From Inquilinus sp042743185 (GTDB taxonomy: Bacteria > Pseudomonadota > Alphaproteobacteria > DSM-16000 > Inquilinaceae): a stretch of DNA of 64,000 bases. Both the position numbers and the translations under genes were made by a program. Positions 26,896-35,675 of the stretch are shown piece after piece (position 1 is the first letter of the stretch; each line of letters begins with the position of its first letter). Location: contig NZ_JBHYMS010000027.1 in the NCBI RefSeq assembly GCF_042743185.1, forward strand, positions 1 to 64,000. The letters run 5' to 3'. The notes beneath the pieces were generated by a model. That model did no database searches, was not told the DNA's origin, and saw only the letters and a program-made list of their open reading frames with translations.

Positions 26896-27100
26896 GGCTG
26901 ATTAGAAAATTTATGCATCACAGGCTGATTATTCAGACGCCGGACGCGGCCGGGTCAAGCGAAAGCTGCGCGCCTTCGCCAATCCTGTCGACGAATCTCC
27001 TCCTATTTTCGTATTTGAGCGAGCGGTCGGATCGAGCGGCTTGACGCAGTTTCGACTCACCGATAGCATGAATTTAAATCTGAGTATGAATAATTATTCA
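26896..27100. promoter_or_regulatory. divergent control region with SorC-type operator candidates
   Basis: Between 26863 and 27113 the DNA is AT-rich. GGCTGATTA is repeated directly at 26896-26904 and 26923-26931 near the regulator gene. TGAATAATTATTCA (27087-27100) is a perfect 14-base palindrome just before the ribosome site of the operon's first gene. The shared TGATTATTCA-like core suggests sites for the SorC-type regulator on both flanks. Confidence 0.5.
27041..27069 (+). promoter_or_regulatory. probable sigma-70 promoter of the polyol/pentulose operon
   Basis: TTGACG (27041-27046) and TAGCAT (27064-27069) separated by 17 bases. The predicted transcription start, near 27076, precedes the palindrome at 27087-27100, so a bound repressor would block elongation. 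Confidence 0.4.
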
Positions 27101-27113
27101 ATCCGGAGGAGCG

Positions 27114-28013
27114 GTGCTCGATCCCAAGCCCCCATTCGTCCTCGACCTGGTCCCCGACCCGGCGCGCATCGCCGCGGCGGACGGGGCCGAGCGGGCGCGC
27201 CTCCTGGCCGGGGCGGCGGCGGAGATCCGCGCCTCCGTGCTGCGCATGATCGGGCAGGCCGGCCTCGGCCATGTCGGCGGCGACCTGTCGGTGACCGACA
27301 TCCTGGCGACGCTGTTCTTCGGCGTGCTCGACCTCGATCCCGCCGAACCGGCGCGGCCCGACCGCGACCGCTTCATCCTCAGTAAGGGCCATTGCGCCGC
27401 CGCGCTCTACAGCACGCTGGCGCTGCGCGGCTTCATCCCGGCAGATCTGCTCGGCAGCTTCATGGCGCCGCTCTCGGTGCTGAACGGCCACCCGAACCGG
27501 CGCAAGGTGCCGGGGGTGGAGGCGAACACCGGCCCGCTCGGCCACGGCCTGCCGATCGGCGTCGGCAGCGCCATCGCGGCGCGGCTGTCCGGGAACCCCT
27601 GGCGGACCTTCGTCGTGCTCGGCGACGGCGAGCTGCAGGAGGGCAGCAACTGGGAGGCGGCGATGTCCGCCGGCCATCGCGGCCTGGACAACCTGACCGC
27701 CATCGTCGACCGCAACCGGCTGCAGCAGGGCGCCCGCACCGAGGACACCAACCGGCTGGAGCCGCTGGCCGATAAGTGGCGCGCCTTCGGCTGGGAGACG
27801 GTCGAACTGGACGGCCACGACCACGCCGCGCTGTGGGCCGCCTTCACCGCCGCGCCGGCCGGCAGGCCGCGCTGCGTCATCGCCCGCACGATCAAGGGGA
27901 AGGGCGTGTCCTTCATGGAAGACCGCGTGGAATGGCACCACAAGGTGCCGTCGCCGGCGCAGATCGAGCAGGCCCTGGCGGAGGTTGCACCTCTGGCGGA
28001 GGTCGCGCGATGA
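27114..28013 (+). CDS. transketolase, N-terminal (thiamine-diphosphate-binding) subunit
   Basis: A 299-residue protein equal to the N-terminal third to half of transketolase. It contains LSKGHCAAALYS, the EANTGPLGHGLPIGVG segment, and the thiamine-diphosphate motif GDGELQEGSNWEAAMSAG through DRNRLQQG. The partner subunit is the next gene, overlapping by four bases (ATGA). The start is GTG 27114 after GGAGGAG. Split transketolases occur in catabolic operons, for example for apiose, and transfer a two-carbon unit from a ketose phosphate. Its place in an inducible sugar operon suggests a dedicated rather than housekeeping enzyme. Confidence 0.92.
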   Translation: MLDPKPPFVLDLVPDPARIAAADGAERARLLAGAAAEIRASVLRMIGQAGLGHVGGDLSVTDILATLFFGVLDLDPAEPARPDRDRFILSKGHCAAALYSTLALRGFIPADLLGSFMAPLSVLNGHPNRRKVPGVEANTGPLGHGLPIGVGSAIAARLSGNPWRTFVVLGDGELQEGSNWEAAMSAGHRGLDNLTAIVDRNRLQQGARTEDTNRLEPLADKWRAFGWETVELDGHDHAALWAAFTAAPAGRPRCVIARTIKGKGVSFMEDRVEWHHKVPSPAQIEQALAEVAPLAEVAR

Positions 28014-28960
28014 GTGCCGATGTCGTCGCCAAGGCCGGCACCTTCGACTGCCGCAAGGCCTTCGCCGAGACCCTGACCGAGCTGGCGCGGACCGACCGGC
28101 GCATCGTCGCGGTGTGCAACGACTCCGTCGGGTCCAGCAACCTGACCGGCTTCGCCGCCGAGTTCCCCGACCGGCTGGTCAATGTCGGCATCGCCGAGCA
28201 GGCCATGGTCGGGGTCGCCGCCGGCCTGGCCAATGGCGGCTTCTTGCCCTTCGTCTGCGCCGCCTCGCCCTTCCTGACCGGCCGGGCGCTGGAGCAGATC
28301 AAGGCCGACGCGGCCTACAGCCAATACCCGATCGTGCTGTGCGGCATGAGCCCGGGCATGGCCTATGGCGAGCTGGGGCCGACCCATCATTCGATCGAGG
28401 ATCTGGCCTGGACCCGGGCGATCGCCGAGCTGACGGTGATGGTGCCGGCCGACCCGGCCCAGACCCGCGCGGCGGTGCGCTGGGCCGCCGATGCCGGCCG
28501 CCCGGTGTTCCTGCGCATTGGCCGGTTCCCGGTGCCCGAGGTGACGCCGGCGGGTGCCAGCTTCGACGGCGGCGCGACGCAGCAGCTGCGCGCCGGCGGC
28601 GACGTCACGCTGGTGGCGACCGGGACCATGGTGTCGCGGGCGCTGGAGGCGGCGGAGCTTCTGGCCGCGCAGGGGGTTGAGGCCCGTGTGCTGAACGTCG
28701 CCACCCTCAAGCCGCTCGACCCAGAGCCGCTGCTGCGCGCTGCGGCCGAGACCGGCCGCATCGTCACCGTCGAGGAGGCGGTGGTGCAGGGCGGGCTGGG
28801 CGGCGCCGTGGCCGAGGTCGTGGTGCAGGGCCGGCCGGTGCCGATGCGCATCCTCGGCGTCACCGGCTTCGCCCCGACCGGCAGCGCCGCCTTCCTGCTC
28901 GACCATTTCGGGCTCAATGCGGCCGGCATCGCCGCCGCCGCCCGCGAGCTGGTGGCCTGA
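28010..28960 (+). CDS. transketolase, C-terminal subunit
   Basis: A 316-residue partner subunit. The pyrimidine-binding domain has VNVGIAEQAMVGVAAGLA with the glutamate that activates the cofactor, followed by GPTHHSIEDLAWTRAI. The C-terminal domain has VATGTMVSRALEAAE and VEEAVVQGGLGG. Together with the preceding gene it forms an alpha2-beta2 transketolase. The gene is in the middle of the operon, two bases before the FGGY kinase. Confidence 0.93.
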   Translation: MSADVVAKAGTFDCRKAFAETLTELARTDRRIVAVCNDSVGSSNLTGFAAEFPDRLVNVGIAEQAMVGVAAGLANGGFLPFVCAASPFLTGRALEQIKADAAYSQYPIVLCGMSPGMAYGELGPTHHSIEDLAWTRAIAELTVMVPADPAQTRAAVRWAADAGRPVFLRIGRFPVPEVTPAGASFDGGATQQLRAGGDVTLVATGTMVSRALEAAELLAAQGVEARVLNVATLKPLDPEPLLRAAAETGRIVTVEEAVVQGGLGGAVAEVVVQGRPVPMRILGVTGFAPTGSAAFLLDHFGLNAAGIAAAARELVA

Positions 28961-28962
28961 CC

Positions 28963-30462
28963 ATGCCGTTCGTCCTCGCCATCGACCAGGGCACCAGCTC
29001 CACCAAGGCGCTGCTGGTCGATGCCGCGGGTGCGGTGGTCGCGCGGGGTTCCGCGCCACTGGGCGAGACGCATCCCAAGCCGGGCTGGGTCGAGCAGGAC
29101 CCGATGGCGATCTGGGGCAGCGTGCGCGCGGCCGTGGCCGCCTGCCTGCAGGGGCGGGATCCCCGCTCGGTCGCGGCGGTCGGCTTCAGCACCCAGCGCG
29201 AATCCCTGCTGATGTGGGATCGCCGCACGGGCGAGGCGCTGTCGCCGCTGATCAGCTGGCAGGACCAGCGCACCGGCGCGCTGTGCGAGGCGCTGCGCTC
29301 GCCCGACGCCGAGCGGCTGGCGCGCGAGCGCAGCGGCCTGCCGCTCGACCCGATGTTCTCGGCCGCCAAGGCGAAGTGGCTGCTCGACAGGCTCGACCCG
29401 GACCGCGTCCGGGCGAAATCCGGCGCGATCTGCCTCGGCACGGTCGATGCCTGGCTGCTCAGCCGCTTCGGCGGCGAGGCGGTGACCGAGGCCGGCAACG
29501 CCTCGCGCACCCAGCTGCTGGATGTCCGCCGCGCCGCCTGGGACCCCGACCTGATGGCCTTGTTCGGCGTGCCGGAGGCGGCGCTGCCGCGCGTGGTGTC
29601 CTCGACCGGCCCGTTCCCGTCCGTCCGCGGCCTCGACCCGCTGCCGGACGGCGTGCCGGTGGCGGCCGTGCTCGGCGATTCCCATGCGGCGCTGTTCGCC
29701 CATGGCGCCTTCGCCCCGGGCCAGATCAAGGCGACGATGGGCACCGGCTCCTCCGTCATGGGGCTGATCGACCGGGCCGAGGCGCTGGACCCCGGCCTGT
29801 GCCTGACCATCGCCTGGTCGGTCGACGGCCCGGCGCTGGCTGCGGAAGGCAATATCCGCTCGGCCGGGTCGACCTTGCGCTGGGCGGCCGAGCTGCTGGG
29901 CCTGTCGACGCAGGAGTTGGCGGACCTTGCGGCGGAGGCCTCGAGCGACGGCGTCTACCTGGTGCCCGGCTTCAACGGGCTGGGCGCGCCGTGGTGGGAC
30001 CTCAACGCGGTCGGCCTGCTGGCCGGCTTCACCCTCGGCAGCGGCCGGCCTGCCATCGCCCGCGCGGCGCTGGAATCGATCCCGCACCAGATCGCCGACG
30101 TGGTCGAGGCGATCGACCGCAGCGTCGGCCAGGTCCGGGCGCTGCATGTCGATGGCGGGCCGACCCGCAACCCGGTGCTGATGCAGGCCCTGGCCGACCT
30201 CGCCGGCTGCGAGGTGCTGCGGTCGGACACGGCCGAGCTCTCGGCGCTCGGCGCGGCGCATCTGGCCGGGCTCGGCGCCGGGATCTGGGACTGGGACGGC
30301 CTCGCGGCGCTGCCCCGCGCCCGCGACGGCTTCGCCCCGGCGATGCCGGCCGATCGGCGCCGGGCCGAGCGGGACGGCTGGCGGCGGGCGGTGCGGCGCG
30401 CCTCGGGCCTGCCGCCGGAGGCGGCCGGGAGCACGGTACCGCCGGAGGCGGCGGGGCGCTGA
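28963..30462 (+). CDS. FGGY-family carbohydrate kinase
   Basis: A 499-residue kinase of the glycerol/xylulose kinase family. The first phosphate motif is AIDQGTSSTKALLVD near residue 5, followed by WVEQDPMAIW and SWQDQRT. In the C-terminal half GTGSSVMGL and LVPGFNGLGAPWWD are characteristic, as is LHVDGGPTRNPVLMQALADL. It would phosphorylate a ketose or polyol imported by the RbsCBA-type system. The DQG and GLGAPWWD pattern is glycerol/xylulose kinase-like, but the substrate remains open. Confidence 0.92.
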   Translation: MPFVLAIDQGTSSTKALLVDAAGAVVARGSAPLGETHPKPGWVEQDPMAIWGSVRAAVAACLQGRDPRSVAAVGFSTQRESLLMWDRRTGEALSPLISWQDQRTGALCEALRSPDAERLARERSGLPLDPMFSAAKAKWLLDRLDPDRVRAKSGAICLGTVDAWLLSRFGGEAVTEAGNASRTQLLDVRRAAWDPDLMALFGVPEAALPRVVSSTGPFPSVRGLDPLPDGVPVAAVLGDSHAALFAHGAFAPGQIKATMGTGSSVMGLIDRAEALDPGLCLTIAWSVDGPALAAEGNIRSAGSTLRWAAELLGLSTQELADLAAEASSDGVYLVPGFNGLGAPWWDLNAVGLLAGFTLGSGRPAIARAALESIPHQIADVVEAIDRSVGQVRALHVDGGPTRNPVLMQALADLAGCEVLRSDTAELSALGAAHLAGLGAGIWDWDGLAALPRARDGFAPAMPADRRRAERDGWRRAVRRASGLPPEAAGSTVPPEAAGR

Positions 30463-30498
30463 TCTGCCCCGCCTGGTGACACGAAAAGGATGTAGGGA

Positions 30499-31479
30499 AT
30501 GGAAGCGCGCATCGACCGACCGGCCACCAGGACGATCCTGCCGCGGATCAGCCTGACCAGCGGCGCCCAGGGCCCGCTGATCGGCCTGATCCTCTTGTGC
30601 GTGATCTTCTCCTTCGCCTCCGACCATTTCCTGTCGGTCCGCAACGGCCTCAACGTGCTCGACCAGGTCACCGTCCTCGGCATCCTCGCCATCGGCATGA
30701 CGGCGGTGATCGTGATCGGCGGCATCGACCTGTCGGTCGGCTCGGTCCTGGCGCTGTCTATGATGGTGATGGGCTGGCTGGCGCGCGACATGGAGCTGCC
30801 GATGGCGCTGGCCATCCTGCTCGGCATCGGCGCCGGCGCGGTCTGCGGCCTGGCCTCCGGCCTTCTGATCACGATCGCCCGGCTGCCCGCCTTCATCGCC
30901 ACGCTGACGATGATGTCGGTGGCCCGCGGCCTGGCGAATATCCTGACCGACGGCACCCAGATCGTCGGCTATCCCGACTGGTTCACCGCGCTCGCCACCG
31001 TGCGCAACTTCGGCTTCCTGTCGCTGACCGTGGCGCTGTTCCTGGTGCTGGTCGTGGTCAGCTGGCTGTACCTGACCTTCCGGCCCAGCGGCCGCAACCT
31101 CTACGCCATCGGCGGCAGCCGCGAGGTGGCGCGCCTGGCCGGCATCCATGTCGGCCGGGTGACGATCGCGGTCTATGCCGCGGCCGGGGCGCTGGCCGGC
31201 ATCGCCGGCATGGCGCTGGCCTCGCGGCTCGATTCCTCGCAGCCCAGCGCCGGCCTCGGCTACGAGCTCGACACCATCGCCGCGGTCGTGATCGGCGGCG
31301 CCAGCCTGTCGGGCGGCGTCGGCAGCATCGGCGGCACGGTGGTCGGCGTCCTGATCATCGGCGTTCTGCGCAACGGGCTGAACCTGCTCGGCGTCTCGCC
31401 CTTCGTGCAGCAGGTGGTGATCGGCCTCGTGATCGCCGCCGCCGTCACCTTCGACACCCTCGGCCGGCGCAACCGCTGA
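30499..31479 (+). CDS. sugar ABC transporter permease, RbsC type
   Basis: A 326-residue inner-membrane permease of the ribose/xylose/galactoside class with 8-10 hydrophobic segments. Recognisable family stretches are MTAVIVIGGIDLSVGSVLAL near residue 75, NLYAIGGSREVARLAGI near residue 205, and TIAAVVIGGASLSGGVGSIGGT near residue 265. It forms the homodimeric channel of the importer encoded with the receptor and ATPase that follow. Confidence 0.94.
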   Translation: MEARIDRPATRTILPRISLTSGAQGPLIGLILLCVIFSFASDHFLSVRNGLNVLDQVTVLGILAIGMTAVIVIGGIDLSVGSVLALSMMVMGWLARDMELPMALAILLGIGAGAVCGLASGLLITIARLPAFIATLTMMSVARGLANILTDGTQIVGYPDWFTALATVRNFGFLSLTVALFLVLVVVSWLYLTFRPSGRNLYAIGGSREVARLAGIHVGRVTIAVYAAAGALAGIAGMALASRLDSSQPSAGLGYELDTIAAVVIGGASLSGGVGSIGGTVVGVLIIGVLRNGLNLLGVSPFVQQVVIGLVIAAAVTFDTLGRRNR

Positions 31480-31526
31480 CCGTGCACAAAGACGGCAACG
31501 CCGTCGCAACAGGAGAGGATCGACCC

Positions 31527-32456
31527 ATGAAGACCCGTATCGCCATCGCCGCGCTGGCGCTGCTGGCCGGCACCGCCCTCGGCTCCCCGGCCTGGGCCAA
31601 GGACAAGGTGATCGGCCTGGCCGTCGCCAACCTGCAGGCCGACTTCTTCAACCAGATCAAGCAGTCGGTCGAGGCCTCGGCCAAGGAACAGGGGATCAAG
31701 GTCGTCACCGTCGACGCCAAGGGCGATTCCGCCACCCAGGTCAGCCAGATCCAGGACCTGATCACCCAGCAGATCGACGCGCTGATCTACATCCCGGCCG
31801 GCGCCACCGCCGCCAGCGTCCCGGTGAAGGCAGCCAAGGCCGCCGGCATCCCGGTCGTGGCCGTGGACCGCAACCCGGCCGACGCGCCGGGCGACACCTT
31901 CATCGCCACCGACAGCGTCGCCGCGGCCCGCACGCTCGGCGAATACGTCTGCAAGGTCACCGGCGGCAAGGGCAATGTCGCCATCGTCCAGGGCCAGCTC
32001 GGCACGACGCCGGAGCAGGACCGCGACAAGGGCTTCACCGAGGCGCTGGCCAAGTGCCCGGACCTCAAGGTCGTGGCCAAGCAGGCCAGCACCATGTGGA
32101 TGCAGGACGAGGGCTTCAACATCGCCCAGGACATGCTGCAGCGCGACCCCGACATCTCGGTGTTCTTCGGCCGGGCCGACGCGCTGGCGCTGGGCGCCGC
32201 CCAGGCGGTGAAGGTCGCCAATCTCGACCACAAGACCTGGATCTTCGGCTTCGACGGCGACGTCGCCGGGCTGAAGGCGGTGCAGGCCGGCACGCTGGAC
32301 GCGACCATGACCCAGACCACCCAGCAGATGGGCCGGCTGGCGCTGCAGTCGGCGCTGGAGCTGGCGGACGGCAAGACCGTCCCGGCCGAGCAGCTGCAGG
32401 CGGCGACGCTGACGACCAAGGACAACGTCGCCGGCTTCATCGAGAAGCACCCCTGA
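31527..32456 (+). CDS. sugar ABC transporter substrate-binding protein, RbsB type
   Basis: A 309-residue periplasmic receptor of the pentose/hexose-binding family. A Sec signal peptide (MKTRIAIAALALLAGTALG, cleavage after AWA) precedes the mature start KDKVIGLAVANLQADFFNQ. The hinge region with VAVDRNPADAPG and the FGRADALALGAAQA and GFDGDVAGLKAVQAG stretches match RbsB-like receptors. AGGAGAGG lies before ATG 31527. It overlaps the ATPase start by one base. Confidence 0.93.
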   Translation: MKTRIAIAALALLAGTALGSPAWAKDKVIGLAVANLQADFFNQIKQSVEASAKEQGIKVVTVDAKGDSATQVSQIQDLITQQIDALIYIPAGATAASVPVKAAKAAGIPVVAVDRNPADAPGDTFIATDSVAAARTLGEYVCKVTGGKGNVAIVQGQLGTTPEQDRDKGFTEALAKCPDLKVVAKQASTMWMQDEGFNIAQDMLQRDPDISVFFGRADALALGAAQAVKVANLDHKTWIFGFDGDVAGLKAVQAGTLDATMTQTTQQMGRLALQSALELADGKTVPAEQLQAATLTTKDNVAGFIEKHP

Positions 32457-33967
32457 TGGCGGGCGCCGTTCGCGCCGCCGTGGCGGAGAGCCCCAAGGGG
32501 CTCTCCATCCGCGGCATCGGCAAGGCCTATGGCGGCATCACCGTGCTGCAGGATGTCGACCTCGACATCCGTCCGGGCGAGGTGCTGGCGCTCCTGGGCG
32601 AGAACGGCGCCGGCAAGTCCACCCTGTCCTCGGTCATCTCCGGCCTGGTGCCGCCCAGCACGGGCCACATGACCTGGCAGGGCGAACCCTATGCTCCGAC
32701 GCGGCCGGGGGACGCGATCGCCGCCGGCATCGGCCTGATCCACCAGGAGATGAAGCTGCTGCCGGACCTGACGATCGCGGAGAACGTGTTCGTCGGCCGG
32801 CTGCCGACCAAAGGCGGCCGGATCGACCGGGCGGAGATGAACCGCCGCGCCGGCGAGCAGCTGCAGCGCCTGGGCCTCGACATCGCCCCGACGAAGCTGG
32901 TGCGCGAGCTCAGGGTGGCGGCGCAGCAGCAGGTCGAGATCGCCAAGGCCCTGACCCTGAACTCCCGCCTGCTGATCCTGGACGAGCCGACCGCGGCGCT
33001 GGGCGGGGAGGAGACGGAGCGGCTGTTCCAGCAGATCGAGCGGCTGAAGCGCGACGGCGTCTCCTTCATCTATATCAGTCACCGGCTGGACGAGATCGCC
33101 CGCATCGCCGACCGGGTCGCGGTGCTGCGTGACGGCCGCCTCGTCGCCACCCATGACACGGCGCAGGTGCCGGTGAAGACGCTGGTCGAGCAGATGGTCG
33201 GCCGCAGCGTCGACCGGATGTTCCCGTCCGTCTCGGTGCCTGAGCCGCAGGCGCGGCTCGAGGTCTCCAGCCTCACCGCCGCCGACGGCGGCTTCCGCGA
33301 CGTCAGCTTCACCGTGCGGGCGGGCGAGGTGTTCGGCATCGCCGGCATCGTCGGCGCCGGGCGGACCGAGCTGGTGCGCGGCGTCGTCGGCGCCGATCCC
33401 GTGGCGTCGGGCCGGGTGACGGTGGACGGACGGCCGGTCGACCTGCGCGGCCCGTCCGACGCGATCCGGGCCGGGGTCATGCTGGTGCCGGAGGACCGCA
33501 AGCTGCAGGGCGTGGTGCTGGACCACTCGATCGCCGACAACATCGCCTATGCCAATTTCGACCGCATCGCCCCCGGCGGCTGGATCAGCCCGGCCCGGGT
33601 GCGCGGCTTCGCCGCCGACCTGATCGCCCGGATGGGGGTGAAGGGCACGCCGGGGCAGCGCGCCGGGAATCTCTCGGGCGGCAACCAGCAGAAGGTCGTG
33701 ATCGCGAAATGGATCGCGCGCGACCCCAAGGTGTTCATCCTGGACGAGCCGACGCGCGGCATCGATGTCGGCGCCCGCGCCGCGATCTACGACGTGATCG
33801 CGGGCCTCGCCGCCTCCGGCATGGCGGTGGTGGTGGTCAGCTCCGACCTCGACGAGGTGCTGGGCCTGTCGCACCGGATCATGGTGCTGGCCCGCGGCCG
33901 CAACCAGGGCATTCTCGACCGCGACCAGGCCAGCCGCGTCGCGGTGATGGAACTCGCAACCCGCTGA
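32456..33967 (+). CDS. sugar ABC transporter ATP-binding protein, RbsA type (two ATPase domains)
   Basis: A 503-residue double ATPase. Domain 1 has Walker A GENGAGKSTL near residue 45, signature LRVAAQQQVEIAKAL, and Walker B LLILDEPTAALG. Domain 2 has the modified P-loop GIVGAGRTELV typical of RbsA-class proteins, signature LSGGNQQK, and Walker B FILDEPTRGIDVGA. The absence of a standard P-loop in the second half is normal for this family. It energises the RbsC-type channel. Confidence 0.94.
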   Translation: MAGAVRAAVAESPKGLSIRGIGKAYGGITVLQDVDLDIRPGEVLALLGENGAGKSTLSSVISGLVPPSTGHMTWQGEPYAPTRPGDAIAAGIGLIHQEMKLLPDLTIAENVFVGRLPTKGGRIDRAEMNRRAGEQLQRLGLDIAPTKLVRELRVAAQQQVEIAKALTLNSRLLILDEPTAALGGEETERLFQQIERLKRDGVSFIYISHRLDEIARIADRVAVLRDGRLVATHDTAQVPVKTLVEQMVGRSVDRMFPSVSVPEPQARLEVSSLTAADGGFRDVSFTVRAGEVFGIAGIVGAGRTELVRGVVGADPVASGRVTVDGRPVDLRGPSDAIRAGVMLVPEDRKLQGVVLDHSIADNIAYANFDRIAPGGWISPARVRGFAADLIARMGVKGTPGQRAGNLSGGNQQKVVIAKWIARDPKVFILDEPTRGIDVGARAAIYDVIAGLAASGMAVVVVSSDLDEVLGLSHRIMVLARGRNQGILDRDQASRVAVMELATR

Positions 33968-33986
33968 TTCAAGGGAATATCCGACC

Positions 33987-34754
33987 GTGCAGATCTTCCG
34001 GCTCGATGATCAGATCGCCTTCGTCACCGGCGCCGGCAGCGGCATCGGCCAGCGCATCGCCGTCGGCCTGGCCGAGGCCGGCGCCGATGTCGCCCTGTTC
34101 GACCTGTCGGCGTCGGAGGCCGGTCTCGCCGACACCACCGGTCGCATCCGGGCGCTGGGCCGCCGGGCGCTGACCCTGACCGGCGACGTGACCCGGGCCG
34201 CCGATCTTGCGGCGGCGGTCGACGCGGTCGAGGCCCAGCTCGGCGAACTCGCGGTCGCGGTGAACTGCGCCGGGATCGCCAACGCGACGGCGGCGGAGGA
34301 CCTGCCGGAGGCGCAGTGGCAGCGCACCATCGATGTCAACCTGACCGGGGTGTTCCTGTCGGCCCAGGCCGAGGCCCGGGTGATGCTGCCGCGCGGCCGG
34401 GGCTCGATCGTCAACATCGCCTCGATGTCGGGCTCGATCGTCAATCGCGGCCTGCTGCAGGCGCATTACAACACCTCCAAGGCCGGGGTGATCCACCTGA
34501 CCAAGAGCCTGGCGATGGAATGGGCCGATCGCGGCCTGCGGGTGAACGCGATCAGCCCCGGCTACACGCTGACACCGATGAACCTGCGGCCCGAGGTGGC
34601 CGAGCAGCGCAAGATCTTCGAGCGCGACACGCCGATGGGCCGGATGGCGTCGGTGGACGAGCTGGTAGGCCCGGCCGTGTTCCTGGCCAGCGCCGCCTCG
34701 TCCTTCTGCACCGGCGTCGACCTGATCGTCGACGGCGGCTTCGTCTGCTGGTGA
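33987..34754 (+). CDS. SDR oxidoreductase (polyol dehydrogenase-like)
   Basis: A 255-residue classical SDR with TGAGSGIG, NCAG, IASMSGS and the YNTSK pair, ending FCTGVDLIVDGGFVCW. It resembles polyol and D-arabinitol-type dehydrogenases. It starts at GTG 33987, 20 bases after the ATPase stop, and is the last gene of the split-transketolase operon. It probably oxidises the imported polyol to a ketose for the FGGY kinase, or a related alcohol. Confidence 0.88.
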   Translation: MQIFRLDDQIAFVTGAGSGIGQRIAVGLAEAGADVALFDLSASEAGLADTTGRIRALGRRALTLTGDVTRAADLAAAVDAVEAQLGELAVAVNCAGIANATAAEDLPEAQWQRTIDVNLTGVFLSAQAEARVMLPRGRGSIVNIASMSGSIVNRGLLQAHYNTSKAGVIHLTKSLAMEWADRGLRVNAISPGYTLTPMNLRPEVAEQRKIFERDTPMGRMASVDELVGPAVFLASAASSFCTGVDLIVDGGFVCW

Positions 34755-34761
34755 GGGTGGG

Positions 34762-34782
34762 GGGAGGGCTGGCTGCCCTCCC
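34762..34782. terminator. bidirectional terminator hairpin
   Basis: Perfect 8-base arms GGGAGGGC (34762-34769) and GCCCTCCC (34775-34782), a 5-base loop, then TATTTC. It sits between the convergent SDR and MalG-type permease genes and overlaps the latter's stop codon by one base. Confidence 0.65.
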
Positions 34783-35675
34783 TATTTCACCGCGCCCGCG
34801 GTCAGGCCGCGGATGATGTAGCGCTCGAGGAAGATGCCGATGACCGCGAGCGGCGCGATCGCCGCGGTCGACAGCGCCGCCATCGACCACCAGTTGATGC
34901 CCTGCGACCCGGTCTGGCTGGCCACCATCACCGGCAGGGTCTTGGCGTCGGTGCTGGTCAGCAGCGCGGCGAAGAAATACTCGTTCCAGCACAGCACGAC
35001 CGACAGGATGAAGGCCGCCACCATGCCGGGCAGGGCCAGCGGCAGCACGATGCGCAGGAAGGCCTGCCACACCGTCGCGCCGTCGACCCGCGCCGCCTCC
35101 TCCAGCTCGATCGGGATGGTGGCGAACTGGTCGCGCATGATCCAGATCACGATCGGCAGCACCATCAGCGCATAGACCAGGATCAGCCCGATCCGGGTGT
35201 CCAGTAGCGCCAGCTCCTTGTACAGCACCAGGAACGGCATCGCCAAAACCACCGGCGGCAGGATCAGCTGCGACAGGAACCAGAACGAGATGTCCTTGTT
35301 CCGCCAGGGGCCGAACTTGTAGCGGAAGCGGCTGAGGCCGTAGGCGGCGAGCGAGCCGATGGCGACCGCCAGCAGCGAGGCGCCGACCGAGGCCACGATG
35401 CTGTTCTCGAAGCGCAGCAGGAACTCCTCGCGCACCGTCGAGGTGGCGCCGATCGTGTCCGGCGACAGGCCCAGCGAGCGCCAGCCGCGCCAGTCCGGCT
35501 GGTAGTCGATCCACGGAATAAGATGCCCCTGGGTGACGTCGACCGCGGTCTTGAACGAGGTCGTCACCGTCCAGTAGATCGGGAACAGCGAGATGAAGGC
35601 CCACAGCAGCGCCACGGCGTAGAGCAGCGTGCGGCCGGAGATGCGCTTGGCGCGCCAGGTCGCCCCGCGGGTCAT
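34782..35675 (-). CDS. sugar ABC transporter permease, MalG type
   Basis: A 297-residue inner-membrane permease with six helices. It starts TLLYAVALLWAFISLFPIYW, has the EAA loop PIELEEAARVDGATVWQAFLRIVLP near residue 195, and ends LERYIIRGLTAGAVK, the usual MalG-type tail. ATG 35675 overlaps the stop of the MalF-type gene by four bases. It serves the receptor at 37026-38687. As in the other family 1 importer here, no ATPase gene is present in the operon. Confidence 0.93.
   Translation of the reverse strand: MTRGATWRAKRISGRTLLYAVALLWAFISLFPIYWTVTTSFKTAVDVTQGHLIPWIDYQPDWRGWRSLGLSPDTIGATSTVREEFLLRFENSIVASVGASLLAVAIGSLAAYGLSRFRYKFGPWRNKDISFWFLSQLILPPVVLAMPFLVLYKELALLDTRIGLILVYALMVLPIVIWIMRDQFATIPIELEEAARVDGATVWQAFLRIVLPLALPGMVAAFILSVVLCWNEYFFAALLTSTDAKTLPVMVASQTGSQGINWWSMAALSTAAIAPLAVIGIFLERYIIRGLTAGAVK

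Noticed and set aside
28387..31509. 1040-codon minus-strand open frame
   Set aside because: Shadow of the FGGY kinase and RbsC-type permease genes, with no recognisable domain.
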